Source: an uncultured Phaeodactylibacter sp. (GTDB lineage Bacteria > Bacteroidota > Bacteroidia > Chitinophagales > Saprospiraceae). From it: a DNA stretch of 64,000 nucleotides. The position numbers were made by a program, and so were the translations under genes. The notes below the pieces were generated by a model. That model was given only the letters and a program-made list of their open reading frames with translations, made no database searches and was not told where the DNA came from. Of this stretch, positions 34,493 to 43,628 are shown one piece after another. The stretch lies in contig CAJXNH010000015.1 of assembly GCA_913057245.1 (NCBI GenBank), positions 1-64,000 of the forward strand. The letters run 5' to 3'. Each line of letters begins with the position of its first letter. Within the stretch, counting starts at the first letter, position 1.

Positions 34493-35041
34493 TTAGTTGC
34501 CGATAACCTGCTCGATAGGTACCCGTACGCCATTTTCATAAGAAGCGATCCAGGCATCTTTAATGCCCAGGTTTTGGATTTGGGTTTGCAGTTGCTTGGC
34601 TTTCTGGTAATCCCGGAAACGGCCCAGGACGATTTTCTGGAGGCCGTCCATGGTTTTGACGCCCAAGCCGTCCTCGTTGGTCTGTAAATCAGAGTCGATC
34701 TTTGGATCCTGGTAGGCACCAATCTGTACACGGAACCATGTACCATAGTCATCAGAAGTCGCCTGTAGTTCGCGGGTTACGGATTCGAGTGCTGCCTGCG
34801 CCTCAGCGAGTTCATTGCGCATATTTCCATACTCCCGCTGCATTTCGGTCATCTTTACCTGATAGCTGTTGGCCTCCCGGGTCATGTCTTCGGCCTTGGT
34901 CGCATAGTGGTCTGCTTTTTCGCGGCAGTTGTCCAGTTCCTGCTGTGCGGTTTCGTACTTCTGCGCCAGCTCGGCTGATGATTTGCAGGAGAAAGTGAAA
35001 AAGCCAAGGCTAAGAGCGAAAAGGGTCAGTTTAATCTTCAT
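34493..35041 (-). CDS. SPOR-domain lipoprotein with coiled coil
   Basis: The 182-residue protein starts MKIKLTLFALSLGFF; an ATG 12 bp upstream (35053) is possible. The lipobox FTFSC gives Cys19. A coiled coil (about residues 22-95, ELAQKYETAQQELDNC through REYGNMRNELAEAQAAL) is followed by a C-terminal SPOR-like domain (WFRVQIGAYQDPKID, IVLGRFRDYQKAKQL, GIKDAWIASYENG). SPOR domains bind denuded peptidoglycan at septa. Likely an outer-membrane lipoprotein acting in envelope or division. Confidence 0.8.
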   Translation of the reverse strand: MKIKLTLFALSLGFFTFSCKSSAELAQKYETAQQELDNCREKADHYATKAEDMTREANSYQVKMTEMQREYGNMRNELAEAQAALESVTRELQATSDDYGTWFRVQIGAYQDPKIDSDLQTNEDGLGVKTMDGLQKIVLGRFRDYQKAKQLQTQIQNLGIKDAWIASYENGVRVPIEQVIGN

Positions 35042-35121
35042 ATTAATTTTCATTGATGTTTGGCCCACTAAACTAGGCAAGATTTTTCGATTTTCCCATC
35101 AGTAAATTTTCAGGGTAAATC

Positions 35122-35153
35122 TTGGATATTAGCGGGGAGGTTATTTATCTTTG
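35122..35153 (+). promoter_or_regulatory. Promoter of tRNA-Val
   Basis: TTG (35122-35124), 21 nt, TATCTTTG (35146-35153), ending 18 bp before the tRNA 5' end, fits the Bacteroidetes consensus. Confidence 0.6.
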
Positions 35154-35171
35154 CCAACCAATTCAAAATGG

Positions 35172-35246
35172 GGGCATTTAGCTCAGTTGGTTTAGAGCGC
35201 TGCCTTGACAGGGCAGAGGTCACTGGTTCGAATCCAGTAATGCCCA
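35172..35246 (+). tRNA. tRNA-Val (anticodon GAC)
   Basis: All four stems pair: acceptor GGGCATT (35172-35178) with AATGCCC (35239-35245), D arm GCTC/GAGC, anticodon stem CTGCC/GGCAG around TTGACAG (anticodon GAC at 35207-35209), and T arm ACTGG/CCAGT with TTCGAAT. The discriminator is A. CCA is not encoded. Confidence 0.95.
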
Positions 35247-35251
35247 CTACC

Positions 35252-35278
35252 ACAGGGCCCGGCAAAACCGGGCCCTGT
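35252..35278 (+). terminator. Strong hairpin after tRNA-Val
   Basis: A perfect 11-bp stem (ACAGGGCCCGG, 35252-35262, with CCGGGCCCTGT, 35268-35278) around a CAAAA loop, 5 bp after the tRNA. The downstream sequence is only modestly T-rich. Confidence 0.75.
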
Positions 35279-35304
35279 TCATTTGGTCTTGTTTATCCGT
35301 TCCT

Positions 35305-35526
35305 ATGCCTTCAACCGGGAAATTAATTATCTACTTTGGTCTTTTTATCGTTTTGGTAGGCGTGATTGTTTACTTCTTCGGTGACAAACTGTCGTGGTTA
35401 GGCCGGTTGCCAGGTGACATTCGGGTGGAGGGGGAAAACGGGCGGTTCTATTTTCCCATTACAACGATGATCCTGATCAGCGTCTTGCTTTCTCTGCTCA
35501 TCCGTTTGATACAGCGCACCTTGTAG
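35305..35526 (+). CDS. DUF2905 family small membrane protein
   Basis: A 73-residue protein with two hydrophobic helices (residues 6-25 and 51-70) separated by the family core LSWLGRLPGDIRVEGENGRFYFPI. DUF2905 proteins are tiny inner-membrane proteins of unknown role, found across many phyla. The length matches the family. Confidence 0.87.
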   Translation: MPSTGKLIIYFGLFIVLVGVIVYFFGDKLSWLGRLPGDIRVEGENGRFYFPITTMILISVLLSLLIRLIQRTL

Positions 35527-35666
35527 CGGCAGGCGATGAAGTTATCAACATTTTGTGGAAAACTACTACCACTCCTTGCACGCATTTTTGAAATAAGGCC
35601 CTTACATTTATCGTAGATAAAGAGTTCCCCAACTTCAAGCAAGAACAACCACCCTAAGCGAGAGAA

Positions 35667-35731
35667 GACCTGAGCCCTTTGATTAGCCTAACTTCAGGCT
35701 TGCTCATGGACTGAGGTCCGGGCTTCCGCCC
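35667..35731 (+). promoter_or_regulatory. Possible structured leader upstream of nrdJ
   Basis: The 321-bp non-coding stretch 35527-35847 has no gene. It contains nested pairings: GACCT (35667-35671) with AGGTC (35714-35718), AGCCT (35685-35689) with AGGCT (35696-35700), and GGGC-TTCC-GCCC (35720-35731). These could form a multi-branch leader RNA. No B12 box (GCCACTG) is visible, so it is not an evident cobalamin riboswitch. Transcription of this stretch is assumed, not shown. Confidence 0.35.
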
Positions 35732-35847
35732 TTGAACGGCCAAAAACGGTCACCAATTTAAATAACCATTGCTTATTCAATTCCAGGCGAATCGGGCCTG
35801 AGGATTGCTGATATAGTATTACCAAAACCAGCCAAACAGATATCAAA

Positions 35848-38415
35848 ATGGAGACGCCAGCAGTTTCGACCCCAAAAGTTAAATCTTACACTAAGAAGTA
35901 CACCTTCGAAGAAGCCCTGAAAGCTTCGGTAGTGTACTTTAATGGCGATGACCTCGCCGCTAACGTATGGGTAAATAAATACGCCCTCAAAGACTCCTAC
36001 GGTAATATTTACGAGCGTACACCGGATGATATGCATCGCCGTATCGCTGCTGAAATTGCCCGTATTGAGACCCGCTACCCCGAGCCATTAAGTGAGGAAG
36101 AAGTGTATGCGGTACTAAAAGATTTTAAATATATCGTTCCGCAGGGCAGCCCAATGGCTGGCATTGGCAACCCTTTCCAGATTTCTTCCCTCTCCAATTG
36201 CTTCGTCATTGGTAGTGGTGCGGATTCCTACGGCGGTATTGCCAAAGCGGACGAAGAGCAGGTACAGCTGATGAAGCGCCGGGGCGGTGTGGGGCAGGAT
36301 CTTTCCCACCTGCGGCCCAAAGGCTCGCCGGTTATGAACAGCGCCCTTTCTTCCACTGGTATTGTGCCTTTTATGGAGCGCTACTCGAACTCCACCCGTG
36401 AGGTGGCACAGGACGGTCGCCGGGGAGCGTTGATGCTGACGGTTTCCAGCCGCCACCCGGATGCAGAAGGCTTTATTGATGCCAAACTGGAGCAGGGCAA
36501 AGTGACCGGTGCTAACGTTTCAGTCCGTATCGATGATGCCTTTATGGAAGCGGCTATTGAAGGTAAGCCCTATCAGCAGCAGTACCCCGTAGACGCTCAG
36601 AATCCGGATTTCAAGAAGGATGTTGATGCTCAGAAGCTTTGGAAGAAAATTATTCAGAACGCCTGGAAGTCGGCTGAGCCCGGGGTGCTGTTCTGGGATA
36701 CGATTATCCGGGAGTCGGTGCCGGACTGCTATTCCGACCTGGGCTACCGTACCATTTCTACGAACCCGTGCGGGGAAATTCCGCTTTGCCCGTACGATAG
36801 TTGCCGCCTGTTGGCCATCAACCTGTACAGTTACGTGGAAAACCCGTTCACGCCTGAAGCCAAATTCAACTTTGAAAAGTTCGGGCAGCACGTGCAGATG
36901 GCTCAGCGGATCATGGATGATATTATTGATCTGGAAATTGAGAAGATCGACCGGATTCTGGAGAAAATCGAGAAGGACCCGGAAGCTGAAGATATCAAAG
37001 CGACCGAATACGAGCTTTGGAAAAAGATCCGTAAAACCTGTGTGCAGGGGCGCCGGACCGGTGTGGGGATTACTGCTGAAGGCGATATGCTGGCGTCGCT
37101 GGGGCTGCGTTATGGCAGCGATGAGGCGATTAGCTTCTCCGTTGATGTCCACCGTACGTTGGCGGTCAACGCCTACCGCTCCTCTGCAATCATGGCAAAA
37201 GAGCGGGGTGCCTTCCCCATTTTCGATGCCGAACGGGAAGCAGAGAATCCTTTTATCAACCGCCTGCGCGAAGCAGATCCGGCACTATATGAAGAAATGC
37301 TGGCTCACGGCCGCCGCAATATAGCTTTGCTGACCATCGCACCAACGGGTACGACCAGCCTGATGACGCAAACGGCCAGCGGTATCGAACCCGCCTTCCT
37401 GATCACGTACAAGCGTCGCCGCAAGGTTAATCCCAATGATAAGGAAGCCAACGTAACCTTTATCGATGAAGTTGGCGACCACTGGGAAGAATACAATGTC
37501 TTCCACCATAAGTTCCTGGTTTGGCTGGAAGCCAATGGTTACGATGTGGACAAGGTCCGCCGGATGCCCACTGACGAACTGACCCCCATTATCGAGCAGT
37601 CGCCCTACCATTTAGCCACCGCCAACGATGTGGACTGGGTGCAAAAGGTGAAAATGCAGGGGGCGATTCAGAAATGGGTGGACCATTCGATTAGCGTAAC
37701 GGTCAATATCCCGGAAGAAACTTCTGTGGAAATGGTACAGAAGATTTACGAAACGGCCTGGAAAGAAGGCTGCAAAGGCTGTACGATCTACCGCGATGGC
37801 TCCCGTTCGGGCGTGTTGGTATCCGATAAGGAAAAGAAAACCGGTGCCGCCAATGAGTTTCAGGAAACTATGCCGCCTAAGCGCCCTGAGGTCCTTGAAG
37901 CAGCTGTGGTCCGGTTCAAGAACAACGCAGAGGATTGGATAGCAGTAATTGGTTTGTATGCCAACCGGCCCTACGAGATCTTTACCGGTAAGTCGGAGGA
38001 TATTTTCATCATCCCAGGCTATGTGACAAAAGGCTGGGTGATGAAGAATACAGATGATGAGGGCCACAATCGTTATGACCTGCAGTTTGAAGACAAGCAG
38101 GGCTACCGGGTGACCATCGAGGGCCTGTCCCGCTCTTTCGATAAGGAATACTGGAACTATGCCAAGCTGATTTCCGGCGTGCTTCGCCATGGCATGCCGA
38201 TCCCGTATGTGGTGGATTTGGTAGAGGGGCTCAATGTTGAGGAAGACTACATCAATACCTGGAAAAATGGCGTGGTGCGTGCACTCAAGCAATTCGTACC
38301 TGATGGTACCAAAGCCGCTGAAAGCGCCTGCCCCAGCTGTAACGATGACGATGGGCTGATCTACAAGGAAGGCTGCCTCATCTGCAAGAGCTGCGGGTAC
38401 TCTGAGTGTGGCTAA
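35848..38415 (+). CDS. nrdJ: Adenosylcobalamin-dependent (class II) ribonucleotide reductase
   Basis: An 855-residue class II enzyme. It reduces ribonucleotides using adenosylcobalamin to make the thiyl radical and needs no oxygen. Readable are SNCFVIGSG near residue 117 (redox Cys), the radical-site motif NPCGEIPL from residue 306 (Cys and Glu) and TIAPTGTTSLM near 500. The C-terminus has a Cys-rich zinc ribbon (ACPSCNDDDG to CLICKSCGYSECG, residues 830-855) that regenerates the active site. It is followed by its own terminator and preceded by an unusual leader. Confidence 0.93.
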   Translation: METPAVSTPKVKSYTKKYTFEEALKASVVYFNGDDLAANVWVNKYALKDSYGNIYERTPDDMHRRIAAEIARIETRYPEPLSEEEVYAVLKDFKYIVPQGSPMAGIGNPFQISSLSNCFVIGSGADSYGGIAKADEEQVQLMKRRGGVGQDLSHLRPKGSPVMNSALSSTGIVPFMERYSNSTREVAQDGRRGALMLTVSSRHPDAEGFIDAKLEQGKVTGANVSVRIDDAFMEAAIEGKPYQQQYPVDAQNPDFKKDVDAQKLWKKIIQNAWKSAEPGVLFWDTIIRESVPDCYSDLGYRTISTNPCGEIPLCPYDSCRLLAINLYSYVENPFTPEAKFNFEKFGQHVQMAQRIMDDIIDLEIEKIDRILEKIEKDPEAEDIKATEYELWKKIRKTCVQGRRTGVGITAEGDMLASLGLRYGSDEAISFSVDVHRTLAVNAYRSSAIMAKERGAFPIFDAEREAENPFINRLREADPALYEEMLAHGRRNIALLTIAPTGTTSLMTQTASGIEPAFLITYKRRRKVNPNDKEANVTFIDEVGDHWEEYNVFHHKFLVWLEANGYDVDKVRRMPTDELTPIIEQSPYHLATANDVDWVQKVKMQGAIQKWVDHSISVTVNIPEETSVEMVQKIYETAWKEGCKGCTIYRDGSRSGVLVSDKEKKTGAANEFQETMPPKRPEVLEAAVVRFKNNAEDWIAVIGLYANRPYEIFTGKSEDIFIIPGYVTKGWVMKNTDDEGHNRYDLQFEDKQGYRVTIEGLSRSFDKEYWNYAKLISGVLRHGMPIPYVVDLVEGLNVEEDYINTWKNGVVRALKQFVPDGTKAAESACPSCNDDDGLIYKEGCLICKSCGYSECG

Positions 38416-38493
38416 TCAAGCGTTAAGCTTATGGCCTGCAGTACCTCATGCTGGCTTTGGGTATATCCTTTCTGATTAACGAAATAAATCTAC

Positions 38494-38531
38494 AGGCACT
38501 ATCTGATAAACTCGGGTAGTGCCTCTCTTTT
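38494..38531 (+). terminator. Rho-independent terminator of nrdJ
   Basis: AGGCACTA (38494-38501) pairs with TAGTGCCT (38517-38524) around a 15-nt loop and is followed by CTCTTTTT. Confidence 0.8.
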
Positions 38532-38537
38532 TCAACT

Positions 38538-38684
38538 GCCGGAAAGTACGTTTATCAGTCGGATAGCGGATGGACTCTAAAGGGGAAGCAGGGAGGATTT
38601 GCCGATCAGCATGAGCACACGCTCATGGTTGCCAAAGATAAGCCTTTCGTGCTCATTTCCGCCAACGGCAGAGCTTGGTTTTAA
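38538..38684 (+). pseudogene. Methionine aminopeptidase C-terminal fragment
   Basis: The frame from 38538 to TAA at 38682 codes a 48-residue piece with no start: GKYVYQSDSGWTLKGKQGG, then DQHEHTLMVAKDKP. It resembles the end of type I methionine aminopeptidase, where a DGWT segment precedes the QYEHT motif carrying a metal-binding Glu. The rest of the enzyme is absent: nrdJ and its terminator lie immediately upstream. It is therefore a remnant, not an active gene. The family call rests on this short stretch only. Confidence 0.5.
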
Positions 38685-40144
38685 GCCGGCTTGCTGGCTA
38701 TTTCCTCAAGGACTTGCACTTCCTTTTTGATGTGCTCGGAAAGCACCTCTGCCGCCTCTGCATCTTAGGGAGAAAGCTTTTCCAGTTCAATAGCGTACTT
38801 AGCCAACCGGTCAAAGGAAGCATTCAGTCCAGTGCCTTTTATTTTATGTGCGTGCGCTTTGATCTCCTGCTCCGGGGCACCGTTTTCAAAGGCCAACTGA
38901 AGTGCTTCCGCATCTTTCCGGAGCTCGCCAGACCGTATTATGCTCCATATCTCCTCGATGACTTCCTGCACTATCGCTTCGTTCCCGCCAAAACGCTCCA
39001 GGAGGGTGCTTCGGTTAAAAACAGCTGTTGAAGCTTTCGGAGCTATGATCGAAGATGCTTCGCCAGGTTCCTCAGTATCTTGTTCCTGTCGCAGCTTGAG
39101 CCATTTTTCCAGCATCTCCTTTAGCTGATTAGCGGTAATGGGTTTGCTCAGGTAGTCATCCATGCCCGCCTCCAGGTACCGTTCCCGCTCTCCTTTGATG
39201 GTGCCGGCAGTCAGTGCAATGATTGGGGTACGACCGTTACGCTCAGACTCCCGGATCGCCTGCGTTGCCTGATACCCGTTGAGAATCGGCATTTGGATAT
39301 CCATAAGCACCAGGTCAGGTTGAACCTCCTGGAATTGATCCACCGCAGATTTACCGTTGGCTGCGGTATGGATTTCTACCTGATCCAGTATATTGTTGAC
39401 GAGTTCACGAGCCAGGATGACGTTGACGTGGTTGTCATCAACAATCAGTATGCTAAGCGATTGGCCTTTTGCCGTAGCGGAGGGAGCGGGGGCGCTTGCA
39501 ACTACTGTTGGTATGTCCTCCTGTTGCTGGTTGACTTGCGATAAGGCATCGAAGAGGCGTTGAATGGTAATCGGCTTATTGATTTGCTGGAAAACTTTAT
39601 ATTTTTTGCAAGCTCTGTTGATCAGCCGGTCATTCTGAGCGCTGCTGTTGTATTCGTATCTGTTTACAACTTCATCCATGCCTGATAGGAAGAGGCGTTG
39701 GTCCTTGAATAGCATTGCTAAACGGGAGGGTTCTTTTTCTCCATCAAAACCAATCGAATAAGCGTTAGTAATGAGTCTTTGGCGGGCATCTTCAATGGAA
39801 GCAAAATAGGCCAGCGTAAGAGAATCATTCAAAGTGTTATCCACCCCTACGTCTTTAGCAGGGTCCAATAAAGTATAGTGCGCATTAGTAAATCTGGCAA
39901 GTGTAGCAGACAGGTCTTTTTGGACAGTGTGGGTGCTTTTTTCTGAGGTGTCATAAAACAGCCTCAGTGTCAGTTGGGTGATTTTTTGTGAAAACATGCG
40001 TTGCCGGCCAGCAACATTAATAATAGCGGCATTGTCCTTGTTTTGATTTAGCGCATTCTGGAGGGATAGAAAATAGAAAATAAACATGGCCCCAATAAAG
40101 GAGACAGAGACAAAGAAGGTTAATCGATACTTCCTGGAATTCAT
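38681..40144 (-). pseudogene. Hybrid histidine kinase remnant: PilJ-like sensor, REC and HPt, kinase core missing
   Basis: From ATG 40144 the frame has a TM helix (residues 10-28), a PilJ/NarX-type sensor (NVAGRQRMFSQKITQL, residues 43-58), then abruptly the tail of a first receiver (ACKKYKVFQQINKPITIQRL, residues 178-197). A full receiver (DDN near 236, phospho-site D282 in LMDIQMPILNGYQA, K334) and an HPt domain (H433 in HAHKIKGTG) follow. The HisKA and HATPase domains are gone. A TAA at 38765-38767 ends it after residue 459, but the frame continues 27 codons (DAEAAEVLSEHIKK...) to TAA 38681-38683, completing the HPt helix. Read as an in-frame deletion plus a nonsense change. Confidence 0.75.
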
Positions 40145-40330
40145 CGTGCATATTCGTTTGGGGGAGTAGGGGAACTCCATTATCGCTATAAAATAGGCTT
40201 TTTTTGCAGAAGTGTAAAGCCCTGCAAGGAAAAGAAGGCCTGAGTTTTTCCAGAAATTTGACAAAAAATCAGGGTTTAATGTTGCAACTTTAGGTTGTCT
40301 TTAAATCATTTTGCGAATGTAAACTATAGT

Positions 40331-43300
40331 ATGAAAAAGCAACTATTCTTCCTGTTGAGTATAGCCATGGTTCTGGGGTTTGGGTTCCGGCAGCTGCCTT
40401 CCGGTCCGGCTTTGGCAGATAACCCGTTTGTCCCGGTTGAAGGCCACCCAAACTGGCTGCGGGTCAGGCCTGGTTTTTCACTTGGAGCAGAAGAAGCCCT
40501 GCGCCATTTTCAAAACATGCAAAACTGGCCACAGGGTGCAGTGTGGCAACGGGTGAAAACCCGGGAAGAAGGAGAGAGAAGCCACCATCTCTATCAGCTG
40601 TTTTACCAGGAACGACCAGTTCAAAGCAGTCAGTTGCAGGTACACGCTAATGGCGGGCAAGCCACGCTGATCAATGGTCAATGGCCCACGGATTTGCATT
40701 CCGTGCAGGGTGTGCCGGTCTTGTCCCCGGAGGAAGCACTGGAAAAGGCGCTGTCGGTCGTCCCGGCTGAAGTGTACGCCTGGGAAAACCAAGGGCTGGA
40801 GCGAATGCTGAGAAAGGTGCGCCGCGACTCCAACGCTACCTACCTGCCAAAGCCTGAACTGGTCTGGGCGGGTGCCCGCGCGAGTGCCCGCAGCGGATTG
40901 ACATTGGCTTACCGAATGACCATAAACGCTCAGCGACCGCTGCAACGGGAGCTGGTTTTTATCAATGCAACGGACGGTACGGTACTCAACCGCATCAACC
41001 TATTGCATACCCATAATACACCGGGCACCGCCGAAACCAAATACAGCGGGCAGCGCACCATTATGACCGACTCTATGGACAATGGGCAGTTCCGGTTGGT
41101 GGAAACCACCCGCGGGCACGGTATTGAAACCTACAACATGCTGCGCGGTGATGATGCCGAACAAGCCGAAGATTTTCTGGACGACGATAACTTCTGGGAT
41201 AATTTTAATGCCAATCAGGATGAAGTAGCAACCGATGCGCACTGGGCTGCCGCCGCTACCTTTGACTACTTCGCAGAGCACTTCGATTACATCGGGGTGG
41301 ATGGTGACAGCATGGCGCTGATCAGCTACGTGCATTACGAGCGGGATGTGATCAATGCCTTTTGGAATGGCGACTGGGCACTCTTTGGCGATGGCAATGG
41401 CACAAGCTTTACCTCACTGGCCACGACCGATGTGGTTGCCCACGAATTTATGCACGGCATTACCCAAAGCAACGCCAACCTGATTTATCAGGACGAAAGC
41501 GGCGCACTGAACGAGTCCTACAGCGATATTTTTGGCACCGTCATCGAATTCTACGCCTCCCCGGAGCTGGCAGACTGGACCATTGCGGAGGATGCGGATC
41601 AGGAAGGCAACGGCTTCCGGAATATGCGGGACACCAAGGAAGACGGCCATCCCGATACCTACCTGGGGCAGCATTGGTTTACCAGCTCGGGCGATAACGG
41701 CGGGGTGCATACCAACAGCGGCGTGCAAAACCACTGGTTTTACCTCCTGACTGAAGGGGGGAGTGGAGTCAATGACTGTTTAGACTCTTTCAATGTGGCT
41801 GGTCTGGGCATGGATACGGCTGCTTTGATCGCTTTTCATAACCTTCAGTACTACCTCACAGAGTCTTCCAATCATAACGATGCCCGCCTTGGGGCTATTC
41901 AGTCGGCGGAGGACCTGTTTGAGCCTTGCTCGGCCCCGGTGGTTCAGGTCACCAATGCCTGGTACGCAGTAGGAGTAGGTTCGCCTTTTGCCGATTCAGA
42001 CCTGCAGCCGCTGTCTATATCTAATTTGGACTCCCTTTCCTGTGGCTTACCGGAAGAAACCTTCTTAACCGTCGAACTGGCCTACACCAGCTGCTTCACG
42101 GATGCGGATGCAGGAACGGCAATCCCACTAGCCTTTCAGGTAAATAATGGCGCTGTTTTGGAGGATACTTTGGTCCTGGAAGAAGCTTTGGTGCATCAGG
42201 ACATCCTGAATTTTACGTTCAGTGTGCCGGCTACCGCACTTGCCGAGCCGGCAACGCATGAAATTAAGGTGTGGGCCGCCTATGAGCCAGACAATATTGC
42301 CGCGAATGATACGCTCACTGTTGTGATCGAGAATATCCTGGCTCAAAACTCCGACCTCAGTGTGGAATCAGTCCGCCAGCCGGTTTCCGCCTGCTTCATG
42401 GGGGCAGAGCCTGTCGAAGTGGAGGTGCGGTTTAATGGCTGCGATTCTATAGCGGCTGGTACGCCCATCACCTTGCATTACCAGCTGAATGATGGGGCCA
42501 TCGTTGCTGAAGAAGGCACGGTACCGGTGACGACTTATCGGGGAGAAAGCTTTTTCTACACCTTCCAGACTCCGGTTGATATTCCCATTCAGAATGCTAA
42601 TGCGATTGATGCCTGGGTGGCTTACCCTTCTGACTTTCTCAATCAGAATGATACGCTTGCATTAGCGCCGGCCTCCAATCCGGTCCCGGTGGTCGACTAC
42701 GGCGTACTCACCTTTGAAGCAGGAGCAGCATCACAGGATTCTTTCTTTGTTGATGCGGGCCCTTATGTTCAGGTCAGCTTCTCAGAAAGTGCCGCCTTCA
42801 CAGGTGGGTTCGGGCTGCTGATAACCGGTACAAACAGCTTTGAAGCCTATCAGCAGGGGGCGTACACCTTACCAATAGGCAGTAATGTTTGGCAAGTGAA
42901 TCCTGATTATGGGGCGCGGGTATGTTTCTGTGCGGACCTGAATAATGTGGAGGACCCGCTGCTGCAATTCGACTTGCAGCAAAGCTGGTCGCCGGTATTC
43001 CTGGCCAATGGGGTGCAGGGCAGTACCCCTTTTGCTTCCGCGCTCCGGGTGTTGGTGAATGGCGACTCGGCTTCTCTTACGCTCAAGCCGGAAACCATAG
43101 TGCCTGGCCCCTTCGAGCCCCGGCAGGTAAGCCTTTCGCCCTACGCTGGTCAGCAGGTAGAGGTTTGTTTTGAGACCCGCACCGGGATGAGTCAGGAAGC
43201 CGACCCTTTTAACCGGGGCGATAAAATCCATCTGGACAACATCGTGATTGGGGAGGCGCTGGTTAATACATCAGCTCCTGCTGGCCTGGGGAATCAACTC

Positions 43301-43540
43301 AAGGTTTATCCCAATCCCGGAGGCGAGGCGGTCACGGTAGAAGTAGCCGTAGCGAAGGCCGGGCTGGCAGCCATTAGCGTAACGGCTCTTACCGGACAAG
43401 AGGTGCTGCGGCAGGAACTGACATTAAGCCCCGGCACACAACTACTGGACCTAAATACGGAAAGCTGGCCCGCTGGTGTATATCAGGTGGTGCTGAATGG
43501 ACAAAGCTACCGTATCGTCCAAAAGTGGGTGAAGCTCTGA
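40331..43540 (+). CDS. Secreted M4 (thermolysin-like) metallopeptidase with T9SS domain
   Basis: Start at ATG 40331 opens on a signal peptide (MKKQLFFLLSIAMVLGFGF); the frame is open further upstream. The 1069-residue protein has an FTP/PepSY-type propeptide (to about residue 210), an M4 catalytic domain with zinc site VVAHEFMHG (H371, E372, H375) and ALNESYSDIFG (E395), the HTNSGVQNHWFYLL segment, then beta-sandwich domains (residues 560-1000) and a C-terminal T9SS domain (VYPNPGGEAVTVEVAV, AGVYQVVLNG). It is an extracellular protease made as a zymogen. Confidence 0.93.
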   Translation: MKKQLFFLLSIAMVLGFGFRQLPSGPALADNPFVPVEGHPNWLRVRPGFSLGAEEALRHFQNMQNWPQGAVWQRVKTREEGERSHHLYQLFYQERPVQSSQLQVHANGGQATLINGQWPTDLHSVQGVPVLSPEEALEKALSVVPAEVYAWENQGLERMLRKVRRDSNATYLPKPELVWAGARASARSGLTLAYRMTINAQRPLQRELVFINATDGTVLNRINLLHTHNTPGTAETKYSGQRTIMTDSMDNGQFRLVETTRGHGIETYNMLRGDDAEQAEDFLDDDNFWDNFNANQDEVATDAHWAAAATFDYFAEHFDYIGVDGDSMALISYVHYERDVINAFWNGDWALFGDGNGTSFTSLATTDVVAHEFMHGITQSNANLIYQDESGALNESYSDIFGTVIEFYASPELADWTIAEDADQEGNGFRNMRDTKEDGHPDTYLGQHWFTSSGDNGGVHTNSGVQNHWFYLLTEGGSGVNDCLDSFNVAGLGMDTAALIAFHNLQYYLTESSNHNDARLGAIQSAEDLFEPCSAPVVQVTNAWYAVGVGSPFADSDLQPLSISNLDSLSCGLPEETFLTVELAYTSCFTDADAGTAIPLAFQVNNGAVLEDTLVLEEALVHQDILNFTFSVPATALAEPATHEIKVWAAYEPDNIAANDTLTVVIENILAQNSDLSVESVRQPVSACFMGAEPVEVEVRFNGCDSIAAGTPITLHYQLNDGAIVAEEGTVPVTTYRGESFFYTFQTPVDIPIQNANAIDAWVAYPSDFLNQNDTLALAPASNPVPVVDYGVLTFEAGAASQDSFFVDAGPYVQVSFSESAAFTGGFGLLITGTNSFEAYQQGAYTLPIGSNVWQVNPDYGARVCFCADLNNVEDPLLQFDLQQSWSPVFLANGVQGSTPFASALRVLVNGDSASLTLKPETIVPGPFEPRQVSLSPYAGQQVEVCFETRTGMSQEADPFNRGDKIHLDNIVIGEALVNTSAPAGLGNQLKVYPNPGGEAVTVEVAVAKAGLAAISVTALTGQEVLRQELTLSPGTQLLDLNTESWPAGVYQVVLNGQSYRIVQKWVKL

Positions 43541-43567
43541 TCCCTTTGGTGAAGGATCAAAATAACG

Positions 43568-43604
43568 AAACCGCCTGGTGCATTGCGCGCCAGGCGGTTT
43601 TGTT
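43568..43604. terminator. Bidirectional terminator between the M4 peptidase and lysyl oxidase genes
   Basis: A perfect 11-bp stem, AAACCGCCTGG (43568-43578) with CCAGGCGGTTT (43590-43600), with T-rich sequence on the plus side and A-rich on the other. It serves both convergent genes. Confidence 0.85.
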
Positions 43605-43628
43605 AGTCAAATAGAGCTATGTCAGGCT

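Noticed and set aside
35527-35847. Cobalamin riboswitch before the B12-dependent RNR
   Set aside because: No B12 box or recognisable cobalamin riboswitch core; only a generic structured-leader suggestion is kept.
11558-38767. Genome-wide stop codon recoding
   Set aside because: The two in-frame stops differ (TAG and TAA), and both codons end normal genes across the window.
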